Translations under genes and position numbers: made by a program | Assembly (NCBI RefSeq): GCF_001042905.1 | Contig: NZ_JYLB01000001.1 | Span: 372,001 to 436,000, forward strand | Direction of reading: 5' to 3' | Origin: Pseudomonas lini | GTDB taxonomy: Bacteria > Pseudomonadota > Gammaproteobacteria > Pseudomonadales > Pseudomonadaceae | Length of the DNA: 64,000 nucleotides | In this document: piece by piece, positions 8,352-17,116 of the stretch | How the letters are laid out: every line of letters starts with the position of its first letter | Numbering within the stretch: the stretch's first letter is position 1 | Notes under the pieces: generated by a model | What the model saw: only the letters and a program-made list of their open reading frames with translations | Told to the model about the DNA's origin: nothing | Database searches by the model: none

Positions 8352-9488
8352 ATGAGTTACGAGTTTGTGTTCGTTCGTTCGATTGTGTTGACGATCATCA
8401 TAGGCTTGTTTCTCCTGGTGACTGGTCGCGCCGCCCGCAAGCGGGGTTGCATCGTGGCGTTCTGCGTATTGGCTGCCGCGGTACACCTTATTTGGTGGTG
8501 TCTACCCGAACTCAAAGGTGGATGGAGCGAAGCCGGTCGCTGGCTGGTCAGTGCGTGGGTCGGTGCGGTGCTGACGGCCTTGTTCCTGACTCTGCCCGTC
8601 GGGCTGTTTCTTGTTGCGCGTGGCCTTCTTGGACGGCGCTCGACCGTCGGCATGCGCGTTCCTCTGACTTTCGTCGCAGTTTCACTGATCGTTGGGATTG
8701 GTGTGAGCTTCGGCACCGTCGGAGGCCCAGTGGTTCGCGAAGAAGTGGTCCATGTGAACGGTCTGCCCGAAGGTTTGGACGGACTGCGGGTCGCTAACAT
8801 AGGTGATGTCCACATCGGGCCTTTCATCGTGCCCGAGGACTTTGCCCAGGCCATCGACATCGTCAATTCGCGTAAGGTGGACTTGCTGGCGATTACGGGT
8901 GATCTCATCGACGATCTCAGCCAGCTGGAGCCGACGCTGGACGCTTTGGAGAGAAGTGACGCGCTGCCTGTGCTCTCCATCCTGGGAAATCATGACAAGT
9001 ACCCTAACGAAGCCGCCGTAGTCGCCGCCTTGCGTGCGCGCAACCCTCGTATCCAGGTACTCATCAACAACAGTGTCGTAGTGCACCCGCGCGGCGTGCC
9101 GTTGCGCATTGCTGGCGTAGATTACCCGCTCGCCTCGGATGGACGTCACATGCTTCCGCGGGACGAGCAGGATGCTGCCATGCGCAGGTTCGCAGACCTG
9201 GCGTTCGCCGAGGCGTCGCCTGGCGATACGCTCATTGCGCTGTCGCACCATCCTGAGTTCTTTCCCATTGCTGCCTCGCGTGGTGCGGTATTGACCCTGT
9301 CCAGCCATACACACGGCGGACAGGTACGACTTTTCGGGCGGCCAGTAATCGTCGCTTACGACTATATGCATGGAATCTATCGTGATGGCGCAGCGTCTCT
9401 TGATGTGACCTCGGGACTCGGCCACTGGCTACCCTTGCGTATCGGTGTGCCGCGGGAAATTTCGATCATTACGCTTCGTCGGGCATGA
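8352..9488 (+). CDS. membrane-anchored metallophosphoesterase (YkuE-like)
   Basis: A 378-residue protein with about four hydrophobic segments in residues 8-125, then a calcineurin-like phosphoesterase domain. Metal-ligand motifs are all present: Asp152/His154 in GDVHIG, Asp184 in TGDLID, Asn213/His214 in GNHDK, HH in LSHHPEF and the late SSHTHGGQ. Relatives hydrolyse phosphoester or UDP-sugar-lipid bonds at the membrane. It lies 57 bases after the cytochrome gene, beyond a hairpin, so its link with aldehyde oxidation is uncertain. It is convergent with the next gene. Confidence 0.88.
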   Translation: MSYEFVFVRSIVLTIIIGLFLLVTGRAARKRGCIVAFCVLAAAVHLIWWCLPELKGGWSEAGRWLVSAWVGAVLTALFLTLPVGLFLVARGLLGRRSTVGMRVPLTFVAVSLIVGIGVSFGTVGGPVVREEVVHVNGLPEGLDGLRVANIGDVHIGPFIVPEDFAQAIDIVNSRKVDLLAITGDLIDDLSQLEPTLDALERSDALPVLSILGNHDKYPNEAAVVAALRARNPRIQVLINNSVVVHPRGVPLRIAGVDYPLASDGRHMLPRDEQDAAMRRFADLAFAEASPGDTLIALSHHPEFFPIAASRGAVLTLSSHTHGGQVRLFGRPVIVAYDYMHGIYRDGAASLDVTSGLGHWLPLRIGVPREISIITLRRA

Positions 9489-9538
9489 TCCAAGCGGAAC
9501 TCGAGTCAGGAGAGGCGAGAGGCTCGCATCAGGAGACG

Positions 9539-9555
9539 GGCGCCGCTTTCGGCGG
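9539..9555. terminator. short hairpin between convergent genes
   Basis: CGCCG-CTTT-CGGCG stem in the 76-base gap between the metallophosphoesterase (plus) and the aldo/keto reductase (minus). Short stem, no clear T-run. Confidence 0.35.
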
Positions 9556-9564
9556 CCGGGCAGT

Positions 9565-10515
9565 TCAGGGAACGTTGTGACCAGCCGCTCGGATAAGCCC
9601 GTACCATTCGGGGCGGGTGAGCGGGATATTCGAGCCCGCGGCTGCCTCGACGAGGCGCTCGGGTCTCGTGGTACCCAGCACTACTTGGATGCCGGCGGGG
9701 TGACGGGTGATCCAGGCTGTTGCGATTGCGGTCGGAGTGACGTCGTACTTCTCAGCCAATCGTTTGAGTTCGGCATTCAGCTGCGGGTAGTCGGGAGAGT
9801 CGAAGAACACCCCATCCTGAAAAGCTTTCTGGAATGGAGACCACGCCTGCAGTGTGATCTTGTTGATCCTCGCATAGTCGACGATGCCGCCGCCGTCACG
9901 AGTGATTGAGTCGTCGAAGCCGGTCATGTTCGACGACAGGCCCTGAGCGACGATCGTCGAATGCGTCACCGAAAGCTGGACCTGGTTCGCCAGGATCGGC
10001 TGAGTCACGGCCGTCTTGAGCAAATCGATCTGACGGGGAGTATGGTTGGAAACGCCGAACGCGCGAACCTTGCCGGTGGACTCCAGATGGTCGAACGCGC
10101 GGGCGACTTCTTCCGGCTCCACGAGTGCGTCGGGACGGTGCAGCAGTAGCACATCCAGGTAGTCGGTACCTAACGCTTTCAGCGACCTCACGGCCGATTC
10201 CACGATGTGCTCGTACGACTGATCATAGTGCCACGGGTCGTCAACGATACTGGTCTTGGACTGGAGGAAGATCTGCTCGCGCTCAGCGCTGCTTAGTCGC
10301 AGCGCCTCGCCGAACCGGCGCTCGCACAAATGCGGGCCACCGCCGGGATGGTTGAATCCGTAGAGGTCCGCGTGATCGAAAAAATTGATGCCCGATTCGC
10401 GCGCCGTGGTGTAGAGCGCGCGGATCTGGTCATCGGTGCTGCCGGCGATGCGCATCATGCCCGCGACGACGTTGGGAACCCGAGTGTCGGTTGATCCTAG
10501 TGCTACGGTCTTCAT
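9565..10515 (-). CDS. aldo/keto reductase
   Basis: A 316-residue AKR-superfamily (YdhF-like) enzyme. The catalytic tetrad can be seen: Asp47 and Tyr52 in DHADLYG, Lys87 in QSKTS and His126 in LLHRPDA. The C-terminal NADPH-binding part contains LGTTRPERL. It reduces aldehydes and ketones to alcohols with NADPH. The start has AAGGAGCTCTC directly upstream. It follows the SDR gene on the minus strand by 59 bases, and the two reductases are probably co-transcribed with the upstream cyclophilin-like and hydrolase genes. Confidence 0.92.
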   Translation of the reverse strand: MKTVALGSTDTRVPNVVAGMMRIAGSTDDQIRALYTTARESGINFFDHADLYGFNHPGGGPHLCERRFGEALRLSSAEREQIFLQSKTSIVDDPWHYDQSYEHIVESAVRSLKALGTDYLDVLLLHRPDALVEPEEVARAFDHLESTGKVRAFGVSNHTPRQIDLLKTAVTQPILANQVQLSVTHSTIVAQGLSSNMTGFDDSITRDGGGIVDYARINKITLQAWSPFQKAFQDGVFFDSPDYPQLNAELKRLAEKYDVTPTAIATAWITRHPAGIQVVLGTTRPERLVEAAAGSNIPLTRPEWYGLIRAAGHNVP

Positions 10516-10574
10516 GAGAGCTCCTTATCAGGGCAGTGGTGGGCTGTCGGACGCCTTGCGTGACTGCAATGCAT

Positions 10575-11318
10575 TCACCAAGGCTGGTTCGCGGGGCCAA
10601 CTGTGAACTCGTTGATTGTCGTGTCATCGGGCTGGTCGATTGCGAAGGCGACAACGTTGGCGATCCGGTCTGGAGAAATGCCGTACTTGTCATAGATGTC
10701 CTGCATCTGGTCTAGCGCCTGCTTATCGCTGATTGTCGCCAGCAGTTCAGTGTTGACTGCGGCCGGGTAGATCGTCGCGGTGCGAATGTTATTGCCCTCC
10801 ATGGCGGACTCCATGCGCAAGACTTCCATGAAGTCGCGCACGAACCACTTCGTACCGCCATAGACGGCGCCGCCCGGATAGGCCTTGAGCCCCGCCACCG
10901 ACGAGGTGGTGATCACGTGCCCGGACTTCTGTGCCAGGAACACGGGCAGCACGGCCGCTACGCCATTCAGAACACCTTTCACGTTGACATCGATCATCTG
11001 GTGCCAGTCTTCGGTCTTCAGGGCGGACAGCGGCGAGTTCGGCATCAGCCCTGCGTTCAGGAAAATGACGTCCACACGGCCGAATGTTTCTTTGGCCAGT
11101 TGAACGATGCGGTCGTTTTCCTCTTGCTTTGTCACGTCCAGCATCTGATAAACCACCTGTCCACCGCTCAGGAGAATCTCGTCCGCGATCTGCTTGAGCT
11201 TGTCTTCGCGTCGCGCACCGAGCACGATTTTGGCGCCTTTGCTCGCGAGCAGCTTGGCGGTTGCCTCGCCGATTCCGGACGATGCGCCGGTGATGATGAC
11301 TACTTTGTCTTTGATCAT
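10575..11318 (-). CDS. short-chain dehydrogenase/reductase (classical SDR)
   Basis: A 247-residue classical SDR. The cofactor loop TGASSGIG spans residues 10-17, the NAG motif is at 88-90 and the active site has Ser139/140 and YGGTK with Tyr153 and Lys157. ARRED after the second strand suggests NADP(H). It is the usual YdfG-like length. Function is a carbonyl/alcohol oxidoreduction of unknown substrate. It sits in a minus-strand group with an aldo/keto reductase, a combination common in electrophile or aldehyde detoxification sets. Confidence 0.92.
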   Translation of the reverse strand: MIKDKVVIITGASSGIGEATAKLLASKGAKIVLGARREDKLKQIADEILLSGGQVVYQMLDVTKQEENDRIVQLAKETFGRVDVIFLNAGLMPNSPLSALKTEDWHQMIDVNVKGVLNGVAAVLPVFLAQKSGHVITTSSVAGLKAYPGGAVYGGTKWFVRDFMEVLRMESAMEGNNIRTATIYPAAVNTELLATISDKQALDQMQDIYDKYGISPDRIANVVAFAIDQPDDTTINEFTVGPANQPW

Positions 11319-11402
11319 GATTTCTCTCTCTGGATTCTGGCTGCGAAGGAGACGCAGCAGATGATGAGGCGGTATCTCAGGTCGGTGTTGAGCGTGGGGC
11401 GA

Positions 11403-11987
11403 CTACTTTGTCAATGCACGCTGCTCTTGGGAGAACACCACCCGAACATCGCCACGGCCGAGCGCCTGGGCCAGGCCAGTCGGATCGTCCACGCGGCCTA
11501 GACGGGTGTATGAGTAAGCTGAGTCGAAGGTCTTGTAAAAGATGACCACGGTGCGCGATCCCCAAAGCATAAGGTCTCCGTTGCGGATCGTGCCGGGCCG
11601 GCTCTCACTGGTGGGCAGCGCGTCAGGCAGCTCTTTTTTCTTCTCGTTTCCGTGGAGGTCCTCCATGTCCAGTGTCAGCGGCAGCGTGGCGGCGAACGCG
11701 CGAGTGGCCTCGTTGTCGGCCAGTGTGATGGCGAAGCGACGTTCCCCGACGGTCATCCACAGGCGTGATTCATCCGATTTCTTGGGTGCTTGAGTGACAT
11801 CCTGCTCAGCGGCCACGGGCAGCGCAGTGCTGGCGGCGTGGGCAGGATGGCCGCTGCACAGTGCAAGGAGAAGCAACGGCATTCCAAGCTGTTGCATGGC
11901 CCGCCGGTGCCAGGAATGCCTACGGCTTGCAGCGCCAAGAGAGGAGAGAGCGCCGCCTGTACCGACGTCAACGGTTTTGCCCTGCAT
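11403..11987 (-). CDS. exported cyclophilin-like fold protein
   Basis: A 194-residue protein whose C-terminal ~115 residues match the cyclophilin-like beta-barrel family found beside reductases: VGERRFAITLADNEATRAF, LDMEDLHGNEK, GDLMLWGSRTVVIFYK and YTRLGRVDD. Residues ~34-54 form a hydrophobic stretch ending in AHA-A, a likely signal peptide with an unusually long, basic front; MQQLG inside it is an alternative start. I chose ATG 11987 because AAAGGAGAAC stands directly before it; the frame is open 59 codons further, but that part shows no family pattern. It probably acts in the periplasm. The biochemical activity of this family is not established. Confidence 0.75.
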   Translation of the reverse strand: MQGKTVDVGTGGALSSLGAASRRHSWHRRAMQQLGMPLLLLALCSGHPAHAASTALPVAAEQDVTQAPKKSDESRLWMTVGERRFAITLADNEATRAFAATLPLTLDMEDLHGNEKKKELPDALPTSESRPGTIRNGDLMLWGSRTVVIFYKTFDSAYSYTRLGRVDDPTGLAQALGRGDVRVVFSQEQRALTK

Positions 11988-12195
11988 GTTGTTCTCCTTT
12001 GCAATGCGAAAAATGGGCCAGACGCGTTGCCGCGCCTGCACTTGAATTCGTAGGTTTCGAGCGCGAATTAGCGCAGCAATATGGCGCAGATGCTCCTCAG
12101 CGAGTGGCCTATTGCCAGTTCTGGTTGCGATCCTCACTGGAAAGTCAGAAGTGCTGAGTGGCATGAATCCATACCGTAGGGCGCGTCATCCCGCT

Positions 12196-12234
12196 CAGTC
12201 GCATCCAGATGCATTGTCCGCCTGGATGCGACTG
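12196..12234 (-). terminator. strong hairpin after alpha/beta hydrolase
   Basis: Perfect 13-bp stem CAGTCGCATCCAG / CTGGATGCGACTG with a 13-base loop, 11 bases after the stop codon of the minus-strand hydrolase. No T-tract on the minus side, so either terminator-like or an mRNA 3' end protector. It separates the hydrolase from the cyclophilin-like gene. Confidence 0.6.
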
Positions 12235-12244
12235 CCTCAAGACG

Positions 12245-13219
12245 TCAAGCGGCGCGTGCCGCCGTGGCCAGGTACTGCGTGAAGAAGGTCGTCAGCTTGT
12301 CGAAAGGAATCACGTCCACACGGTCATACAGATCGGTGTGGCTGGCCTCTGGAATGATCATCAGCTCCTTCGGCTGCGCCGCGGCCGCGTAAGCGGTTTC
12401 GCTGAAGTAGCGCGAGTGGGCGCTTTCACCGTGGATGAACAGGACCGGGCGTGGAGAAATTTCCGCGATGTAGGTCAGGATCGGCATGTTCATGAACGAC
12501 AGGGGTGTAGTGATCGTCCACGAGTTGCCCGAGTTGACCGCGCGCGGATGGTGTCCGCGGGTCGTGCTGTAGTAATCGTGATAATCGACCATGAACTGCG
12601 CTTCACCACCCCTCAGTTCGTTGTAGGGGGGCTGGTATGCAGGGGCCCCATTTTCCGCGTCGACCCAACGTTGTGCGCTCAGTTGTTCGAGCCCTCGCGT
12701 GCGCTGTTCGAGGGTTACGCTATCGTTGTAGCCCTTGGACATGACGCGGGTCATGTCGTACATGGTGCTGGCGACAACCGCCTTGACGCGTTTATCCAAG
12801 GCCACGGCATTCAGCGCCATGCCACCCCAACCGCAGATGCCGATGACGCCAATCCGCTCGCGATCAACGGAGGGTTGCAGGCCAAGAGCATCAACTGCCG
12901 CGCTCACATCCTCGGTGTTGATGTCTGGCGAGGCAACGTTGCGCGGCTCACCGCTGCTTTCCCCGGTGTAGGATGCATCGAAGGCCAGCGTGACAAAGCC
13001 GCGCTCGGCCATGGTTTGCGCATAAAGCCCGGAGGCCTGCTCCTTCACCGCGCCAAACGGGCCACAGACGACAATAGCTGCCAGCTTTGCGCTGGCGTTC
13101 TTCGGTTGGTACAGGTCGCCCGCCAGGGTGATGCCATAGCGGTTCGTGAAGGTGATTTTCTTATGGTCCACCTTGTCGCTCTTGGCGAAAGTCTTGTCCC
13201 ATTCCTGTGTCAGTTGCAT
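12245..13219 (-). CDS. alpha/beta hydrolase, dienelactone-hydrolase-like
   Basis: A 324-residue alpha/beta hydrolase without signal peptide. The nucleophile elbow reads GICGWGG, where Ser of the usual GxSxG is not present; Cys, as in dienelactone hydrolase, is the best nucleophile candidate. The C-terminal ASHTDLYD supplies the likely His. It is clearly paralogous to the gene at 27376, sharing PRPxLFI, AHS, PKEL(M/L)IIP and DLYDRV. Family members (YcjY-like) hydrolyse unknown esters or lactones. It is the first gene of the minus-strand group, with a long gene-poor stretch upstream. Confidence 0.85.
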   Translation of the reverse strand: MQLTQEWDKTFAKSDKVDHKKITFTNRYGITLAGDLYQPKNASAKLAAIVVCGPFGAVKEQASGLYAQTMAERGFVTLAFDASYTGESSGEPRNVASPDINTEDVSAAVDALGLQPSVDRERIGVIGICGWGGMALNAVALDKRVKAVVASTMYDMTRVMSKGYNDSVTLEQRTRGLEQLSAQRWVDAENGAPAYQPPYNELRGGEAQFMVDYHDYYSTTRGHHPRAVNSGNSWTITTPLSFMNMPILTYIAEISPRPVLFIHGESAHSRYFSETAYAAAAQPKELMIIPEASHTDLYDRVDVIPFDKLTTFFTQYLATAARAA

Positions 13220-14201
13220 GAGCTTGCCTTACATGTAGTTGAGATTGTTCCTGCCAGCCTGAATACCCGTCGAGCAGCAGGGCTTGTCGTCGGCGTAGGC
13301 GTCATAGACTTTTATAACCATGGGGAATATTCGTTTCGCAAATGGCGTCGCGCGTCGGGATTGGCTTTGCCAACTAATGTATGCCTGTCACTGCCCCAAA
13401 ACATCCCATGAAATTGCAAGCATCTATGCACGCTATTGGATAATCGCGCCCCCAAGTCCCAGGCGGTTCGAAATGGAAACCTACCCCGATGAGTTCATGC
13501 TTGTTCGAATGACATATCACCACGCTGCGATGACCATTGATCATCGAGTCCCGTACATGGAAGTATTCGGTCCGTCTGCATCAGCTCAGCCTCGCTTGAT
13601 GACCGGCGGAAAACCCGCCGCAGGCTGCGTTGGTCGCCGATTCGAGTGACTCGGTCTGGGACAGGCGATGGACGAGACCTTGTAGAGGACATCCGCCAAG
13701 TGCTTAACGGACGTGAAAGCTTGTTTGGTCAAGGCTTGTTGGGCTGCGTCGAAAGAGAGATCACAACCTCTGTTTCCGTTCCGGCGCTTCCTGCGGAAGC
13801 TGCTTCTAAACCCGTTCTTCAGGTCTGTAGGGGCAAGAGACCATTTGAAAAATTAGCCGCTGGCCGAAAAGTAATACTTCATCCAGGTTGTGGGCTGGTA
13901 GGTTTTTCCAAAAGAAAAAATGCGGAGCCCTGAATCGGTAACAGTAATCGTCTCAAGCATGTTACTTAGTTGTGAGTCGTGCTCGCTCGTAGTTGAGCGG
14001 GCACTAAATCACTGTGTTGATGTGCCATCGAAGCGCGGTGATTTCTTGCATTGCGTACTTTTATTCATAGGGCCTAGCACGTGGCTGCATGATTGAGCCC
14101 ACTAAGCTCGTGATACTTTCAAACCATGTATAGGTGTATAGGTAGCCATTACGCGATGCCCCGTTAATAGCGCTTTTTAGAGCCAAGATGGCTGGAGAGT
14201 T
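13220..14201. other. gene-poor, decayed stretch
   Basis: About 980 bases with no recognisable intact gene. Short open frames on both strands lack ribosome sites and family patterns. A 10-bp hairpin with one mismatch (GTGCTCGCTC / GAGCGGGCAC) lies at 13979-14004 and a tandem TATAGGTG/TATAGGTA at about 14131-14146. The minus-strand stretch near 13640-13765 reads like amphipathic protein for about 35 codons but could not be assigned. It leads into the iorA pseudogene, so it is probably scar DNA from deletions. Confidence 0.5.
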
Positions 14202-14583
14202 ATGGAGCTTCAGATTAACGATAAGACCTATCAGGTCGAAGCTGAGGGCGACACAGCCTCTGCCGTGGGTGATTCGTGACGAAATCGGTATGACGGGAAC
14301 AAAGTATACCTGCAAAGGGGATTACGGGTGTGGTCTCGCTCAGTGCGTCGCTTGTTCCGTCTTGATCGACGGCGTTGTGGCGCGTTCCTGTGTCATCCTC
14401 ATTGCAGGTATATACGGCCGCAAGATCACCACGATTGAGGCGATAGATCAGGATGATGTTGGCCAACGCGTCGTCGCCTCTTGGGTCAAACACCAAGTGG
14501 CACAGTGCGGTTATGGCCAGTTTGGCAAAGTGATTGCAGCCCGCAATCGTTCGGGCAATGCCCTGACCCCCAGATCGGGATGA
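14202..14583 (+). pseudogene. iorA: frameshifted, truncated second copy of iorA
   Basis: Translation from ATG 14202 starts MELQINDKTYQVEA, the family N-terminus, and then an extra G at about 14256 shifts the frame to an early stop. In the next frame the protein resumes as PWVIRDEIGMTGTKY. An 18-base in-frame insertion (about 14308-14325, adding TCKGDY) splits the first Fe-S loop. The loop Cys-Gly-Ala/Val-Cys remains (CGLAQCVACS), but the second-domain CGYC is CGYG, and homology stops at about 14545 so the last two Cys are missing. It cannot bind both clusters. It is a relative, not an exact duplicate, of the intact gene at 4103. No large subunit follows. Confidence 0.88.
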
Positions 14584-15000
14584 GCGGAAGGGCATGCGCA
14601 GGCACTTTTCGTCGCTTCGACAGGCAAGCCCTGATCTACGAGCATAAACGTCGCCAGCGTTTGGAAGGCATGACTGACACTCGGCATTTGCCGCAGTATG
14701 TCTTGCCCATTAAGCGCCAAGCTATCTCCGGCCAGCGTACTTTCAGGTCGGCACGGTAGAAATCAAAGAAGCCTGCACCCCGTTGAGGGGGTGCAGACAA
14801 AACGCGTCGCAGAGCATCACTCTGGAGCCCGGATGCAGATTCACCATCACCTCGCTGTGCAGTTTTGCCTGGGGGAATAGGATCGTCGCCACCTGTACTG
14901 CTTCTTCGCCGAGCCGCGCGGCCGGCGGCAACGTAATGTTGCTGGTCGGTGCGTATAGAAGTCTTCAGCGCCGTAGCGACTTCGCACAAGGTTTAGGGTA
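14511..15000 (-). pseudogene. probable decayed ureD (urease accessory protein) remnant
   Basis: Read on the minus strand in several frames, the segment keeps the order of UreD landmarks: a FYT..PATLRC stretch near 14960, then ARLGEEAVQVATILFPQAKL and NLHPGSRVMLCDAFCL (14743-14931 frame), then after a shift LALNGQDILRQMPSV and TLATFMLV (14511-14720 frame). In UreD these positions hold KFYRS, ARLEWLPQ.TILFPGA, a hydrophobic WDxxCLGRP strand and a GxxxLxGxxxxATLL helix. At least two frameshifts make it non-functional. No other urease gene is in the window. The assignment rests on recalled family patterns and should be treated as tentative. Confidence 0.45.
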
Positions 15001-15053
15001 AAGCGTTAAATTCGTTACAGAACTCTCCACCCCGCACTCCGGAAGAAATTTCG

Positions 15054-16127
15054 ATGAACGAGCGACATCCTCACTCCAATAAGTCTTTTCTCGGGCCGCT
15101 CGTACTGATCGCGGCGGTGGTTGTCGCCGTCGGCGCCGCGTTCGCATACACAGCCGGTTGGTTGACACCCGCACGCCTCACGCCGACCAAGATCGTCGAG
15201 GTGCTGGCGCCGCCCGCCGGACCGGCGCTCGGCTTCCGCCGCGCCCATGCCAAGGGTATCTGCTTCACTGGTACCTTCGAGGCCAACGGCACTGGCAGCG
15301 ATTTGTCCAAGGCACAGATGTTCGCCGCCGGCACCTATCCTGTGACCGGCCGCTTCAACCTCGCCTCGCCCGACCTCAAGGCGCCCGATGGCAGCGCGCG
15401 CGTGCGCTCCCTGAGCCTGCGCATCCGAACGCCCGACGGCCAGGAGTGGCGTTCCGCAATGATCAATGCGCCGTTCTTCCCAGTCGCGACGCCGCAGGCC
15501 TTCTACGACTTGCAGGTGGCTTCCGCCGACAAGAGCCATCCGGATGCGTTGAAGAGCTTCGCCGCTGTGCACCCCGAGATCGGCGCGTTTAGCCAGTGGG
15601 CCGGCAGCGCGCCGTTCACCAGCTCGTACGCGGAAGACCGCTACAACGGCATCAACAGCTTCGTCTTCACCAACGCGCAGGGCCAAGACCAGGCCGTGCG
15701 CTGGTCCTTTAAGCCGGCCGCCAAACCTGTGTTGGTCTCGGGCGACGAACTCAAGAAGCGCGAGCCCGATTTCCTGCTGGCAGACATCACCGAGCGCGTC
15801 GCGAAGGCGACGCAGCGCTGGGCTATGACGGTCATGGTCGCCGACCCGGGCGACCCGACCGCCGACCCGAGCAAGGTTTGGCCGGAAGATCGCCGCAGCG
15901 TCGGCGTCGGCACCCTGTCGGTGACGAAAATTGAGCCCGAGGCCGATGGCTCATGCCGCGACATCAACTTCGATCCCACCGTGCTGCCGGCCGGCATGCG
16001 CACATCCGACGACCCTTTCCCCGCCGCACGTTCGGCCGCTTATTCGGTCTCGTACAACCGCCGGACCGCCGAAGAAAAAGACTATCCGCGCACCCCGTCC
16101 ACCACCACCGCCGGAGCCAAGCCATGA
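15054..16127 (+). CDS. membrane-anchored catalase-family peroxidase (SrpA-like)
   Basis: A 357-residue minimal catalase-fold protein, shorter than true catalases. Residues 13-34 form a membrane anchor or uncleaved signal, placing the haem domain in the periplasm. The distal His is probably His65 in FRRAHAKG, and the proximal haem ligand is probably Tyr330 in RSAAY (Arg-x-x-x-Tyr). Family members act as haem peroxidases rather than as catalases. Its stop codon overlaps the start of the cytochrome b561 gene by ATGA, implying translational coupling and a shared task. The gene is richer in GC than its left neighbours. Confidence 0.88.
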   Translation: MNERHPHSNKSFLGPLVLIAAVVVAVGAAFAYTAGWLTPARLTPTKIVEVLAPPAGPALGFRRAHAKGICFTGTFEANGTGSDLSKAQMFAAGTYPVTGRFNLASPDLKAPDGSARVRSLSLRIRTPDGQEWRSAMINAPFFPVATPQAFYDLQVASADKSHPDALKSFAAVHPEIGAFSQWAGSAPFTSSYAEDRYNGINSFVFTNAQGQDQAVRWSFKPAAKPVLVSGDELKKREPDFLLADITERVAKATQRWAMTVMVADPGDPTADPSKVWPEDRRSVGVGTLSVTKIEPEADGSCRDINFDPTVLPAGMRTSDDPFPAARSAAYSVSYNRRTAEEKDYPRTPSTTTAGAKP

Positions 16128-16702
16128 GCCAAGTCAACCAGCAATTCGCACCGTTGCAGCGGGCGCTTCATTGGGGCATGGCGATCTGCATCCTCGCGAT
16201 GCTGTTCATCGGCGTCGGCATGGTCTCGACGATCACGCCCGCGTACCTGATGCTGGTCTCGATCCACAAGCCGTTGGGCATTGCGATCCTCGTGCTCGCG
16301 GTGCTGCGCCTGATCGTCCGCTGGCGCCTTGGTGCGCCGCCGCTGCCGCGTGACATGCCCGAGCCGATGAAGCTCGCCGCCAAACTCTCGCATGTCGCGT
16401 TCTATGTGCTGATGCTCGCGATGCCCTTGCTTGGCTGGGCCATGTTGTCGGCGGCGGACTACCCGGTGCTCGTCGCCGGGCTGCGTCTGCCCGCCATCGT
16501 GTCGCCCGACGCCGGCCTGCACAGCTGGCTGTGGAACGCTCACAAGTTCCTCTCGTTCTGCTTCTTCGCGCTGATCCTGCTGCACCTCGGGGCCGCTCTG
16601 TTCCACGCGCTGGTGCGACGCGACGGCGTGTTCGAGACCATGGCGCCATTTCCGGTACATCCGTCGGTCGACGGCAGGGTCGTGACCAAGTGCGCTGACT
16701 GA
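16124..16702 (+). CDS. cytochrome b561 (membrane di-haem quinol oxidoreductase)
   Basis: A 192-residue, four-helix membrane cytochrome. Candidate haem ligands lie in LQRALHWGMA near the N-terminus, SIHKPLG, and AHKFLSF...LLHLGA in the last helix. The start at 16124 is set by the ATGA overlap with the peroxidase; the frame is open 57 codons upstream inside that gene, but this part is arginine/proline-rich shadow. Bacterial b561 proteins move electrons between quinol and a periplasmic partner. Here the partner is very likely the catalase-type peroxidase, which would make the pair a quinol-driven peroxide reductase. Confidence 0.9.
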   Translation: MSQVNQQFAPLQRALHWGMAICILAMLFIGVGMVSTITPAYLMLVSIHKPLGIAILVLAVLRLIVRWRLGAPPLPRDMPEPMKLAAKLSHVAFYVLMLAMPLLGWAMLSAADYPVLVAGLRLPAIVSPDAGLHSWLWNAHKFLSFCFFALILLHLGAALFHALVRRDGVFETMAPFPVHPSVDGRVVTKCAD

Positions 16703-17116
16703 CGCAGGCTCCGTTACCACGGGCGCCGTGGCGCACGCGTTCTCGGTGGGGCGAGATGAAATACCTCAGTGGGCATGTACTGTGGGACCACGACCTGCAG
16801 TGACCGTCGAGCTGGGAGGCTGGCACGAAGTGACGCTGACCCTCGCCGGATCACCGAGCTTCATAGAGATGTTCGTCGCCAAGTTCAGCGAGCCGCCGAC
16901 TTGAGGTGCCTTGCCTAAACACCTGGCGTCGAAGCCTCCCGCCATTGGCGTTCGGACGCAGGGGGGCGCTTTCACGATGCAGAAACTTCGGCGCATGAAC
17001 GGGATCGCAAAAGCAGAGAAATATCTGGATGCACATGCGTAGCACAAAGATTTACTAATTTATATCTTTCTTCGTAGGGTGTGCTAGCGGCTGTCAAATC
17101 AACCATTGGAACAGAC
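16703..17116 (+). other. intergenic stretch with an unassigned open tail
   Basis: One plus-strand frame is open from inside the b561 gene to TGA 16902-16904 and ends AVTVELGGWHEVTLTLAG ... FVAKFSEPPT, which reads like the C-terminus of a real protein. It has no ATG or ribosome site and I could not name a family. The following ~210 bases to the PQQ dehydrogenase contain nothing recognised. Confidence 0.3.

Noticed and set aside
12209..13411. 400-codon plus frame opposite the alpha/beta hydrolase
   Set aside because: Antisense shadow of a gene with clear hydrolase motifs; no start signal or recognisable domain.
13320..13649. 109-codon plus frame in the gap before the iorA remnant
   Set aside because: No ribosome site, no family pattern and irregular composition.
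14481..14759. 92-codon plus frame across the iorA and ureD remnants
   Set aside because: It runs through two dead genes in a frame belonging to neither.
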